Shown: positions 16,370-23,453 of the stretch, one piece after another
Layout of the letters: every line of letters begins with the position of its first letter
How positions within the stretch are numbered: position 1 is the first letter of the stretch
Translations under genes and position numbers: made by a program
Source: Hymenobacter terrestris
Lineage (GTDB): Bacteria > Bacteroidota > Bacteroidia > Cytophagales > Hymenobacteraceae
Assembly (NCBI RefSeq): GCF_013377905.1
Contig: NZ_JABKAV010000027.1
Location: 1-44,623 of the forward strand
DNA: 44,623 nt
Reading direction: 5' to 3'
Notes under the pieces: generated by a model
The model's database searches: none
The model's input: the letters and a program-made list of their open reading frames with translations, nothing else
Told to the model about the DNA's origin: nothing

Positions 16370-16543
16370 CGGTGTAGGGGCGGGGCTTGTCCCCGCCCGC
16401 CGTTGAACGACGCCGACAGAACGAACATATGGAAACGGTATAGGGGCGGGGCTTGCTTCCGCTCGCCGCTAGGCTATGCTATTGCTCAGAACCAACCGCA
16501 GCTGTTCAAGGGGCGGGCAAGGACAAGCCCCGCCCCTACACCG
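16370..16543. repeat. Family A composite repeat, copy A3 (two left arms, one right arm)
   Basis: The left arm at about 16370-16401 (CGGTGTAGGGGCGGGGCTTG...) is followed by a second, partly decayed left arm at about 16439-16470 (GGTATAGGGGCGGGGCTTGC...). A single right arm at about 16508-16543 ends CGCCCCTACACCG. The outermost bases CGGTG/CACCG pair. The element looks like two insertions or a partial duplication. Together with the terminator it fills the 572-base gap before the desaturase; no gene is seen there. Confidence 0.82.
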
Positions 16544-16676
16544 GTCTTCATAGCTACATTTTGCTCCCCTCTCCAGTTGAGCAGAAAAGTAAGCTGTGGT
16601 ACTTGGTCCCAAACCGAGCGTTGTGTAAAATACCGGGCTTTGTGGCAGAAGCCAGAACAAGGCTGTCGGTTGGCTG

Positions 16677-16684
16677 TATCTTTG
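16677..16684 (+). promoter_or_regulatory. Putative -7 box (TATCTTTG) of the desaturase gene
   Basis: Exact TAnnTTTG match about 107 bases upstream of the desaturase ATG, leaving a leader of about 100 bases. No TTTG is found at the expected distance upstream. Confidence 0.35.
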
Positions 16685-16791
16685 TATACCAAGCTGTAGT
16701 CCCCGTTGGGACACCACCTGACCCTAGCTGCGCCACGCCAACGGGCCGGGCAGTAGGTAAGTCCCTCGTTTCCTCTTTAGTACCCCACCCC

Positions 16792-17856
16792 ATGCATGCC
16801 CCCAAATTTGCGGCTTCCCGCTCCTTCCATCAGGAGCTGAAGCGGCGCACGGCCGATTATTTTGCCGAGGCCGGTAAAAGCACCACTGGCGGAAAAGCCT
16901 TGTTTTTCAAGGCTTTGCTTCTAACCAGCGCTTTCGTTGGCGTCTATCTGCACCTCGTGTTCTGGACGCCGCCGGCGCTGTTGGGCATGATCGAGGCCGT
17001 TGTACTGGGCCTGCTGGGCGCGGCCATCGGCTTCAACGTCATGCACGACGGTGCCCACGGCTCATTCAGCAAGCGCAAGTGGATGAACCAGTTTGCGTCC
17101 TTCACGCTCAACGTGTTGGGTGGCAACTCCTTCATGTGGCATAACAAGCACAACCTCATTCACCACATGTACACCAACGTGGAAGGCGTGGACGACGACC
17201 TCGACGCCCAGCCCTGGCTGCGCCTGAGCCCCGAGCAGCCGCGCCGGTTATTGCACCGCTTCCAGCACTTGTACTTCTGGTTCTTCTACGCTCTGCTATT
17301 CATCGCCTGGATCTTCTTCATGGATTACCAGAAGTATTTCAAGGGCAAAATCGGCGACATTGCCATCAAGAAAATGACCGCCTCCGACGAAGGCGTATTC
17401 TGGGGCTTCAAGGCGTTGCACCTCATCCTGTTCGTGGTTCTGCCTATCTGGACGGTTGGTCTTGTGAGCTGGCTGGTAGGTTTCCTACTGTTCGCCGCGG
17501 TGGCTGGCTTCACGCTCAGCATCGTGTTTCAACTGGCGCACACCGTCGAGCACACCTCCTTCGTTGTGCCCCACGAAACCACCCGCAAAATCGAGGACGA
17601 GTGGGCCATCCACCAGATCCGCACTACGGCCAACTTTGCTACCGACAGCAAGCTCATCAGCTGGCTGGTAGGCGGGCTCAACTTCCAGGTCGAGCACCAT
17701 CTGTTCCCCAACATCTCGCACGTGCACTACCCTGCTCTCAACAAAATCATCCGTCAGATGTGCCTGGAGTTCAACGTGGAATACAACGAGTACCCTAAGA
17801 TGCGCTACGCTGTAGCCTCGCACGTAGCACACCTGCGGGAACTGGGCCGCCGGTAG
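16792..17856 (+). CDS. Membrane fatty acid desaturase (acyl-lipid / linoleoyl-CoA desaturase type)
   Basis: Di-iron membrane desaturase of 354 residues that introduces double bases into fatty acyl chains is not the wording for DNA: it introduces double bonds into acyl chains of membrane lipids. Starting at the ATG at 16792 (MHAPKFAASRSFHQELKRRT), the three His boxes are HDGAH, HNKHNLIHH (containing HxxHH) and QVEHHLFPN. A Gln in place of the first His of box 3 is characteristic of front-end desaturases, although no cytochrome b5 domain is fused. Hydrophobic helix pairs lie between boxes 1 and 3. The open frame from 16453 begins in repeat A3 and was rejected. The exact bond position cannot be inferred. 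Confidence 0.92.
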   Translation: MHAPKFAASRSFHQELKRRTADYFAEAGKSTTGGKALFFKALLLTSAFVGVYLHLVFWTPPALLGMIEAVVLGLLGAAIGFNVMHDGAHGSFSKRKWMNQFASFTLNVLGGNSFMWHNKHNLIHHMYTNVEGVDDDLDAQPWLRLSPEQPRRLLHRFQHLYFWFFYALLFIAWIFFMDYQKYFKGKIGDIAIKKMTASDEGVFWGFKALHLILFVVLPIWTVGLVSWLVGFLLFAAVAGFTLSIVFQLAHTVEHTSFVVPHETTRKIEDEWAIHQIRTTANFATDSKLISWLVGGLNFQVEHHLFPNISHVHYPALNKIIRQMCLEFNVEYNEYPKMRYAVASHVAHLRELGRR

Positions 17857-17864
17857 GCCAAGGT

Positions 17865-18161
17865 TTAAGAAATCGGAGGAGCGCCCTCTTCTGTTGTTGG
17901 TTTTAACGAACTGATGGCAGAGGAGGGCGCCTCTTCAGTCATAAGCTTTATCGCTACCTGTCGGGCCGCCCGCTCCGCCGCGTATCGTTCATCGTCTTCT
18001 CGCTCTTGGCGGCGGCTGTCAGGCGCTACAGCTACAATGATAAGTAGCGTGGAAAGAAGCGGTAGCATTATAGCTGGTACAGCCCACCACCACGACCGAT
18101 GATAGGAGCGAGCAATGTAAATGGTAGTCAGGGTTGAAAATAGCCACCCAGCTTTCAGCAT
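17865..18161 (-). CDS. Small two-helix membrane protein, unknown function
   Basis: 98 residues from the ATG at 18161 (MLKAGWLFSTLTTIYIARSY). It has two hydrophobic segments (about 2-17 and 26-46) joined by a short basic, Trp-rich loop (YHRSWWWAVP). A charged, probably helical cytoplasmic tail follows (DSRRQEREDDERYAAERAARQ). The core TIYIARSYHRSWWW...PLLSTLLIIVAVA...R resembles the protein encoded at 21814-22005 (TVYIAHMYGRRFWPW...PLLSTFVAIALGIRDARR), so the two appear to be paralogues. It converges on the desaturase gene, with 8 bases between the two stops. No function can be assigned. Confidence 0.65.
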   Translation of the reverse strand: MLKAGWLFSTLTTIYIARSYHRSWWWAVPAIMLPLLSTLLIIVAVAPDSRRQEREDDERYAAERAARQVAIKLMTEEAPSSAISSLKPTTEEGAPPIS

Positions 18162-18217
18162 GTATATTTCCAAGCTATTATGATAAGGCGTTTTTAGGAA
18201 GAGTGCCCCGCACCATT

Positions 18218-19141
18218 CTACCCCCGCACCTTGCCGCGCTTAATCAGGTAGGCATGCAGCACCTTGTCAAATGGCTCGCGGACATCAACCGGCACGAAGT
18301 CGATTTTGTACTGGCCGCAGCGCAGGGCCAACTCTTGCTCGTAGCGGCGCATGGCGGCCTGGTACTGCTCGCGTACTTGGTTGGGCTGCAGCTTCAGGGT
18401 CTGGCCGGTTTCGAGGTCTTCGAACAGATAGGGACGGTCCTGGAAGCTGAAATCGGCCTCGGTAGCGCGGTCCATTACATGGAACAGCAGCACCTCGTGG
18501 TGCTGATGGCGCAGGTGCTGCAGAGCGGCCAGCATATCGTCCTGCTCCTCGGGGGCGCGGCCCAGCATGTCGGAAAACAGCACCACCAACGAGCGTTTCG
18601 GAATTTGCTGGGCGATGGTATGGATGACACCCGCCACGTCGGTGCGGGCCCGGCCGGGGGAGGCGGGCCGCTCCAGCAGTTGTTGCAGCGTGAGCAGCAG
18701 CGTGTGGCGGTGGGTACTGGTCGAGCGTACCGGCGTCTGCAGCTCCACGGTATCGGCAAACGTGACGAGACCCACCGCATCGCGCTGTCTCTGCAGTAGC
18801 GTGGTGATGGCCGCCGCGCACAGCACCGCGAAGTGCAGCTTGTCGTGGCCGGGGGCGGGGTAGTACATGCTCGGGCTAACATCGAGCAGCAGGTGGCAGC
18901 GCAGGTTGGTTTCCTCCTCGTAGCGCTTTACAAACAGCTTGTCGGTGCGGGCAAACACTTTCCAGTCGAGGTGGCGGGTGCTTTCGCCGGGGTTATAGAG
19001 GCGGTGCTCCGAAAACTCGACCGAAAACCCGTGGTAGGGCGACTGGTGCAGGCCCGTAATAAAGCCCTCGACCAGTTGGCGGGCCAGAAACTCGAGGTTG
19101 GTAAAGGAGCGGACGGCGGCTAAATCGAGCGGTTGGGCCAT
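18218..19141 (-). CDS. DUF58 domain protein with vWA-like fold
   Basis: 307-residue soluble protein from the ATG at 19141 (MAQPLDLAAVRSFTNLEFLA). The DUF58 signature VEFSEHRLYNPGESTRHLDWKVFARTDKLFVKRYEEE is at about 40-78, followed by a von Willebrand A-like domain whose metal site DVSPS (Asp87, Ser89, Ser91) matches DxSxS. Further blocks are RDAVGLVTF and LVVLFSDMLG. DUF58 proteins are usually encoded beside a MoxR AAA ATPase and other vWA genes, as parts of a chaperone-like system for metalloenzymes or the envelope. Neither partner is within the window. The upstream extension to 19240 lacks family residues. Confidence 0.87.
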   Translation of the reverse strand: MAQPLDLAAVRSFTNLEFLARQLVEGFITGLHQSPYHGFSVEFSEHRLYNPGESTRHLDWKVFARTDKLFVKRYEEETNLRCHLLLDVSPSMYYPAPGHDKLHFAVLCAAAITTLLQRQRDAVGLVTFADTVELQTPVRSTSTHRHTLLLTLQQLLERPASPGRARTDVAGVIHTIAQQIPKRSLVVLFSDMLGRAPEEQDDMLAALQHLRHQHHEVLLFHVMDRATEADFSFQDRPYLFEDLETGQTLKLQPNQVREQYQAAMRRYEQELALRCGQYKIDFVPVDVREPFDKVLHAYLIKRGKVRG

Positions 19142-19459
19142 AGCGGGCAGGAGTGGAGCAGGATGAAAAGCAAGATACGGCCGAATCGGGCGCAACCCCG
19201 GGCATTGCCGTTTGGCACACGGCGCGGCACAGCACGACACGCAGGTGGAATACCCGTTATAATCTTGTTTTCGTACGGCTGCTGGTTTGGTGGCTGCTAT
19301 TAATAATCCCGGTAGAAATCAATTAACAGATGATTTTTACTGCTGCTGGGTTATAGATAAGAAAAATAAGGCCTCAGAACTTCCTAATCTTGTGGCAACT
19401 CCGTATTTTGCATTCGACTTTGATCATCTTGGAAAAACCAAACTTTAACAGAAAGGACA
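19142..19459. other. Intergenic region of 318 bases, AT-rich in its second half
   Basis: No gene, tRNA or convincing hairpin is seen between the divergent DUF58 and DUF3276 genes. From about 19255 the composition becomes markedly AT-rich compared with the rest of the window. A possible but imperfect promoter lies near the end: TATTTTG at about 19403-19409 preceded by CTTCC about 20 bases upstream. A long leader for the DUF3276 gene is possible. Confidence 0.4.
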
Positions 19460-19852
19460 GTGGAAGACCGCTACGAACAGGAAGAAATTTACTCCCAACG
19501 CATTAAAGCTGGAAAGCGCACGTACTTTTTCGACGTGAAGGCCACGCGCGGGCAGGACTATTATCTGACCATCACGGAGAGCAAGCGCCGCCTGCGCGAC
19601 GACGATACATTCTCGTACGAAAAGCACAAGATTTTCCTGTACAAGGAGGACTTCCTCAAGTTCGTGGATGCCCTGCAGGACGCGGTGGACTACGTCCGCG
19701 AAGAGCTGCTGACGGCCGAGGAAGTAGCCGAGCTCGACCGCCCGCGGCCCGTGTACGATGACCGGGAAGGCTACCGTGACAACGGTAACGGCAATGGCAA
19801 CCGCGATAATCAGAGTGGTAACGGCTACATAGCGCCCGATACCACTTACTAA
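19460..19852 (+). CDS. DUF3276 / PUR-alpha-like protein
   Basis: 130-residue protein beginning at a GTG (19460), with GAAAGGA five bases upstream as a ribosome-binding sequence. The PUR-type module spans about residues 5-90: EEIYSQRIKAGKRTYFFDVKATRGQDYYLTITESKRR, then KHKIFLYKEDFLKFVDALQDAVDYVREEL. PUR repeats fold as whirly-like single-stranded nucleic-acid binders, so RNA or ssDNA binding is likely but unproven here. The C-terminal tail is low-complexity and rich in Gly, Asn and Asp (NGNGNGNRDNQSGNG), as in other members of this Bacteroidota family. It is followed by ychF on the same strand. Confidence 0.88.
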   Translation: MEDRYEQEEIYSQRIKAGKRTYFFDVKATRGQDYYLTITESKRRLRDDDTFSYEKHKIFLYKEDFLKFVDALQDAVDYVREELLTAEEVAELDRPRPVYDDREGYRDNGNGNGNRDNQSGNGYIAPDTTY

Positions 19853-19990
19853 CCCTCTTGCTAATCCTGCGCCTAGCGAAACAAACTTACTTCTGCTGTA
19901 CCTCAGCGCGTGTCCGGCCCCTGCCGCGGCACGCGCTGCTGGTTTCCGGCGGGTTCGGCCGGGGGCATGCTTTCCTTGGAAAAGCCCCGT

Positions 19991-19998
19991 ACCTTTGC
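19991..19998 (+). promoter_or_regulatory. Putative -7 box (TACCTTTG) of ychF
   Basis: Exact TAnnTTTG match 68 bases upstream of the ychF ATG; no matching -33 element at the usual distance. Confidence 0.35.
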
Positions 19999-20066
19999 CC
20001 CTGAATTGCCCGGCAGCTCATCCGCCCGATTCTTACTTCCTACTTCAAAATTCTTACTTCCATAAA

Positions 20067-21164
20067 ATGGGTCTCCGCTGCGGTATTGTCGGCCTGCCAA
20101 ATGTTGGCAAATCCACACTTTTCAACGCTCTTTCCAACGCTAAAGCCGAATCGGCCAACTACCCGTTCTGCACCATCGAGCCCAATGTGGGCGTGATTAC
20201 GGTGCCCGACGAGCGGCTGCGGATTCTGGAGGAGCTGGTGAACCCCAAGCGCGTACTGCCCACCATTATCGAGTTCGTCGATATTGCCGGCCTCGTGAAG
20301 GGCGCTTCCAAGGGTGAAGGCCTGGGCAATAAGTTCTTGGCCAACATCCGCGAGGTGGACGCCATCATTCACGTGGTGCGCTGCTTCGATGATGAGAACA
20401 TCGTGCACGTGGCCGGCGGCGTTGATCCGGTGTTCGACAAAGATGTGATTGACACCGAGCTGCAGATCAAGGATCTGGAGAGCGTTGATAAGAAGCTGGC
20501 CAAATCGGAGCGCTCGGCCAAAAGCGGCGACGCGGCGGCTAAGAAGGAAGTGGTGGTACTGCAGAAATTCAAGGATGCCCTGGAGGCCGGCCAGAATGCC
20601 CGCGCCCTCTCGGCCACGCCCGAGGAGCTGGAGGCAGTAGCCGATTTGCAGCTGCTCACCATCAAGCCCGTGATTTATGTGGCCAACGTGGATGAGGGCA
20701 GTATCCAGAACGGCAACGCCCACGTGGCGGCCCTGCAGGCCCACGTGGCCCAGGAAGGCGCCGAAGTAGTGCTGGTATCGGCCGCCATCGAGTCGCAGAT
20801 TGCCGAGATGGAAGACCCCGAGGAAAAGGAGATGTTTCTGGGCGAGTACGGCCTCACCGAGTCGGGCCTAAACCGCCTGATTCGCGCCTCCTACTCACTG
20901 CTCAACCTGATTACCTACTTCACGGCCGGCGTGCAGGAAGTACGCGCCTGGACGGTACACCGCGGCGACAAGGCCCCCGCCGCCGCCGGCGTTATCCATT
21001 CCGATTTCGAGAAGGGCTTCATCCGCGCCGAGGTAATCAAGCTGCCCGATTACCAGCAGTATAAAACCGAAGCCAAAATCAAGGAAGCCGGCAAAATGGC
21101 CGTCGAAGGCAAGGAGTACGTGGTGCAGGACGGCGACATCATGCACTTCCGCTTTAATGTGTAG
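20067..21164 (+). CDS. ychF: Redox-regulated ATPase YchF (OLA1/Obg-like)
   Basis: Ribosome-associated P-loop NTPase that prefers ATP, linked to translation and oxidative-stress responses. The 365-residue protein starts at the ATG at 20067 ([20 protein letters not shown]). The P-loop is GLPNVGKST, the switch regions include [10 protein letters not shown] and [21 protein letters not shown], and the specificity motif lies in [14 protein letters not shown] helical insertion ([12 protein letters not shown]...) and the C-terminal TGS domain ([43 protein letters not shown]...[11 protein letters not shown]) are intact. A TACCTTTG box lies at 19991-19998. The longer frame from 19995 has no family residues. 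Confidence 0.97.
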   Translation: MGLRCGIVGLPNVGKSTLFNALSNAKAESANYPFCTIEPNVGVITVPDERLRILEELVNPKRVLPTIIEFVDIAGLVKGASKGEGLGNKFLANIREVDAIIHVVRCFDDENIVHVAGGVDPVFDKDVIDTELQIKDLESVDKKLAKSERSAKSGDAAAKKEVVVLQKFKDALEAGQNARALSATPEELEAVADLQLLTIKPVIYVANVDEGSIQNGNAHVAALQAHVAQEGAEVVLVSAAIESQIAEMEDPEEKEMFLGEYGLTESGLNRLIRASYSLLNLITYFTAGVQEVRAWTVHRGDKAPAAAGVIHSDFEKGFIRAEVIKLPDYQQYKTEAKIKEAGKMAVEGKEYVVQDGDIMHFRFNV

Positions 21165-21179
21165 TTGAATTCTTATAAG

Positions 21180-21278
21180 ACCGTCATGCTGAGCGTAGTC
21201 GAAGCATCTCTACCGGTTCGTTGAATTATTAGTGCAACGAAGCGGTAGAGATGCTTCGGCTCCGCTCAGCATGACGGT
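21180..21278. repeat. Family B inverted repeat, copy B4
   Basis: The left arm begins ACCGTCATGCTGAGCGTAGT (21180-21199) and the right arm ends GCTCAGCATGACGGT (21264-21278). Inner arms CGAAGCATCTCTACCG and complement also pair. The outer ACC/GGT bases are copy-specific. It lies between ychF and the PhnA-like gene. Confidence 0.87.
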
Positions 21279-21308
21279 TTACTTTTCACGCCAATAGTCC
21301 CTTCCCTC

Positions 21309-21518
21309 ATGGATGTTAAAGACAGCAACGGCAACCTGCTCGGCGAGGGCGACTCGGTAACGCTGATTAAGGACCTGAAAGTAAAGGGTTCCTCACTCAC
21401 GCTCAAGCGCGGCACGGTGGTCAAAAACATCCGCCTTACCAATAGCCCCGCCGAAGTAGAAGGCCGGGCCGGTGGCAGCACCATGGTGCTCAAAACCGAG
21501 TTTCTGAAGAAGGCGTAA
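21309..21518 (+). CDS. PhnA-domain protein (YjdM C-terminal domain only)
   Basis: 69-residue protein consisting of the PhnA domain: [41 protein letters not shown], then a closing [11 protein letters not shown]. Full-length E. coli PhnA/YjdM has an N-terminal zinc ribbon, which is absent here, as in many short homologues. Despite the old name (alkylphosphonate uptake) the biochemical role is unclear, and no phn genes are present nearby. It is followed 12 bases later by a small zinc-ribbon protein gene; the pair might jointly supply what is one protein elsewhere, but the second protein is not an obvious PhnA zinc ribbon. Confidence 0.85.
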   Translation: MDVKDSNGNLLGEGDSVTLIKDLKVKGSSLTLKRGTVVKNIRLTNSPAEVEGRAGGSTMVLKTEFLKKA

Positions 21519-21530
21519 CCTTTCCGCATT

Positions 21531-21788
21531 ATGCCGCTGTGGTTTTGCCGTGTCTGCGGCCTCGATTACGACGAGTCGCCTTGGGGCCCCGCGGGCCGCA
21601 CACCCGACCACACGCTGTGCGGCTGTTGCGGAGCCGAGTTCGGCTATCACGATGCCACGCCCAACGCCGCCCGGCAATGGCGGGCGCAATGGCTGGCTGC
21701 CGGAGCTGGCTGGTTCTATCCCAACCTGCAGCCCGCCAACTGGCAGCTAAGCGAACAGCTGACCCAGATTCCGGTTGCTTATCAATAA
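21531..21788 (+). CDS. Small zinc-ribbon (rubredoxin-like) protein
   Basis: 85-residue protein with two paired-cysteine knuckles: FCRVCG (Cys6, Cys9) and CGCCG (Cys30, Cys33), spaced for one structural zinc. They are separated by DYDESPWGPAGRTPDH and followed by EFGYHD, then WRAQWLAAGAGWFYPNLQPANWQLSEQL. The C-x-x-CG ... C-x-CCG-x-EFGY ... W-x-x-GxxWF layout is a known family of small uncharacterised zinc proteins. It lies between the PhnA-like and small membrane-protein genes on the same strand, with short spacing, so the three are probably one transcript. Confidence 0.72.
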   Translation: MPLWFCRVCGLDYDESPWGPAGRTPDHTLCGCCGAEFGYHDATPNAARQWRAQWLAAGAGWFYPNLQPANWQLSEQLTQIPVAYQ

Positions 21789-21813
21789 CCCATAACCACT
21801 GCCCCGCTTCTTC

Positions 21814-22005
21814 ATGGGAATTATTGATAACCTGCTGTTTGCCCTGCCCCTCTGCCTGCTTTCGGCCCTGATTACCGTGTACATCGCCCACATGTATGGG
21901 CGGCGGTTCTGGCCCTGGCTGCTGTTTGGCTTCTTCGTGCCGCTACTTTCCACTTTTGTGGCCATTGCCCTAGGCATCCGCGACGCCCGCCGGAATGGCG
22001 AGTGA
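21814..22005 (+). CDS. Small two-helix membrane protein, paralogue of the 17865-18161 product
   Basis: 63-residue protein MGIIDNLLFALPLCLLSALI... with hydrophobic helices at about 7-24 and 33-54, joined by a basic aromatic loop (YGRRFWPW). It ends in a short charged tail (RDARRNGE). The second helix contains PLLSTFVAIALG, which parallels PLLSTLLIIVAVA in the other small protein of this window; the first helix ends TVYIAHMY compared with TIYIARSY. Function unknown. A terminator follows within 20 bases, closing the three-gene unit. Confidence 0.68.
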   Translation: MGIIDNLLFALPLCLLSALITVYIAHMYGRRFWPWLLFGFFVPLLSTFVAIALGIRDARRNGE

Positions 22006-22025
22006 GTTAGACAATTCAGTTAAGT

Positions 22026-22072
22026 AGAGAGCCCCTGAAGTCCATATTGGCATCAAGGGCTCTCTGCTTTTT
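22026..22072 (+). terminator. Intrinsic terminator after the small-gene cluster
   Basis: AGAGAGCCC (22026-22034) pairs with GGGCTCTCT (22057-22065), followed by GCTTTTT. It lies between convergent genes. Confidence 0.8.
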
Positions 22073-22089
22073 CAGGCTGTTTCACCGCT

Positions 22090-22704
22090 TCACCCCAACG
22101 ACTGCCACAGGTACTTGCTGGCCAGCGTGCGGTAGGGGCGCCAGGGCTCAGCCAGCTCAGTCATCCGGCGCAGCAGGGCGCGGCCGGTTTCTTCGAGGCC
22201 GTAGTGGCGGCGCATGGCGTTCTGGATGCCCAGGTCGCCCTCCGGAAACACGTCGGGCATATCCAGCGCGAACATGCACAGCATCTGGGCTGTCCAGCGG
22301 CCCACGCCTTTTATCTGGGTGAGGTGCTGGGTCAGCTCTTCCTCATTGAGCTGGCTGAGGCGGGCGTGGTCAAGTTCATCGCGCAGAGAAAAACCGGCAA
22401 TGGCGCGCAGGTAGCCGGCTTTCTGGTGCGAGAGGCCGGCAGTGCGCAATTCCTCATCCGAAAAAGCCAGTAGCGCTACCGGCTCGGGGTATCCTTCGGG
22501 ACCGAACAAAGCCTGAAACTTGCGCCAGATGGCGGCGGCGGCTTTGGTAGAAATTTGCTGGCCCACGATGGCCCGTAGCAGACCCAGGTACAGATCTTCG
22601 TGGGCGGCGGGGTCAATGGGCTGGCCGGCATCAATGAGGCGGGACAGCACCGGGTCGGCAGTGCGCAGGTGTTGCACGGCGGCTTCGGAAGCGGAGGTGG
22701 GCAT
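22090..22704 (-). CDS. DNA-3-methyladenine glycosylase, AlkA-like HhH-GPD
   Basis: Base-excision repair glycosylase that removes alkylated purines. The 204-residue protein (MPTSASEAAVQHLRTADPVL) has the HhH-GPD core: FRSIVGQQISTKAAxxI equivalent LLRAIVGQQISTKAAAAIW at about 42-60, the helix-hairpin-helix TQIKGVGRWTAQML at about 129-142 and the catalytic Asp157 in FPEGDLGIQ. The N-terminal TATA-binding-like domain of E. coli AlkA is absent, as in the shorter bacterial and yeast MAG-type enzymes. Its start lies 19 bases downstream of the stop of the phosphatase gene, suggesting co-transcription. Confidence 0.92.
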   Translation of the reverse strand: MPTSASEAAVQHLRTADPVLSRLIDAGQPIDPAAHEDLYLGLLRAIVGQQISTKAAAAIWRKFQALFGPEGYPEPVALLAFSDEELRTAGLSHQKAGYLRAIAGFSLRDELDHARLSQLNEEELTQHLTQIKGVGRWTAQMLCMFALDMPDVFPEGDLGIQNAMRRHYGLEETGRALLRRMTELAEPWRPYRTLASKYLWQSLG

Positions 22705-22722
22705 GGGGCGGGAGGGAAGCGG

Positions 22723-23385
22723 CTAATCCAAGTCGATATCGAGCGGCGAGGTGGGCACCCGGAATTCGGCCAGCACCTCGCCGGCAGGGGAGAGGCGCAC
22801 GCCCGTCAGGCCCCGGTTCAGGTAGGCTCCGGTGTCAACGTACAAAGCATTGGTGAGTGAGTCGAGCAGGATTTTACCGTCTGGCGTGGGGGTGTGGCCC
22901 ACCACCTGGCGGCGGTTCTCCAGGGCCAGCAACGGTCCGCGCCGCCACAGCACGCCGTCGGGGTCGTTGGGCTCCAGGGGCGTGGGCGTAGCGCCAAAGC
23001 CGGCGTGGCTCACTACAACCTGGTCGTTGGTCCAGAACAGGGGCCGCTCGTGCAGCCAGGCCAGGTGCTCGCGCAGCGTGGCGGGCCGGCCCCGGTATTG
23101 GTCTACGGTGGTCTGGCCGCCCCAACTCAGCCACGGCCGGTACGGACCCTGGGGGCCGTAGTGGCGCAGCATGCAGTGCTCGTGGTTGCCCAGCAGAAAT
23201 ACCGTGCGGTCGGGGTGGGCAGCTTCCAACTCGCGGGCCAGCGCCACGCACTCGGGCGCGCCGTGGCCCCGGTCTACCAGGTCGCCCACCTGCACCAGCA
23301 GCTCCTGCTTCGGCTGCCAGTGCCGAAGCACCGCCCGAAACGTATGGTAGCACCCATGCACATCGCCGATAACGAATAAATTCAT
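22723..23385 (-). CDS. PPP-family metallophosphoesterase (serine/threonine phosphatase-like)
   Basis: 220-residue protein starting MNLFVIGDVHGCYHTFRAVL. All PPP motifs are present: GDVHG (Asp8, His10), GDLVDRG (Asp35), GNHEH (Asn67, His68), VVSHAGF and VVGHTPTP. The dinuclear metal centre is therefore complete. Members cover bacterial protein phosphatases (PrpA/PrpB type) and diadenosine tetraphosphatase-like enzymes; the substrate cannot be chosen from sequence alone. It precedes the AlkA-like glycosylase on the same strand. An inverted repeat (23394-23445) lies just upstream. Confidence 0.88.
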   Translation of the reverse strand: MNLFVIGDVHGCYHTFRAVLRHWQPKQELLVQVGDLVDRGHGAPECVALARELEAAHPDRTVFLLGNHEHCMLRHYGPQGPYRPWLSWGGQTTVDQYRGRPATLREHLAWLHERPLFWTNDQVVVSHAGFGATPTPLEPNDPDGVLWRRGPLLALENRRQVVGHTPTPDGKILLDSLTNALYVDTGAYLNRGLTGVRLSPAGEVLAEFRVPTSPLDIDLD

Positions 23386-23393
23386 GGTTGGAT

Positions 23394-23445
23394 AGCTGCA
23401 AGCCGCAAGCTCTCTGCACGGGCTTGCAGCTTGCGGCTTGCAGCT
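23394..23445. repeat. Inverted repeat with 17-base perfect arms
   Basis: AGCTGCAAGCCGCAAGC (23394-23410) pairs perfectly with 23429-23445. The GCTTGCAGCTTGCGGCTTGC sequence in the right part also contains an internal direct repeat. It lies between the antiporter stop and the phosphatase start. The T-run is on the wrong side of the hairpin for minus-strand transcription, so it is not a typical terminator. Confidence 0.7.
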
Positions 23446-23453
23446 TAAAAAAT

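Noticed and set aside
21309..21518. Phosphonate metabolism locus
   Set aside because: Only the PhnA domain is present. No C-P lyase or transporter genes occur, and PhnA itself is no longer regarded as evidence for phosphonate use.
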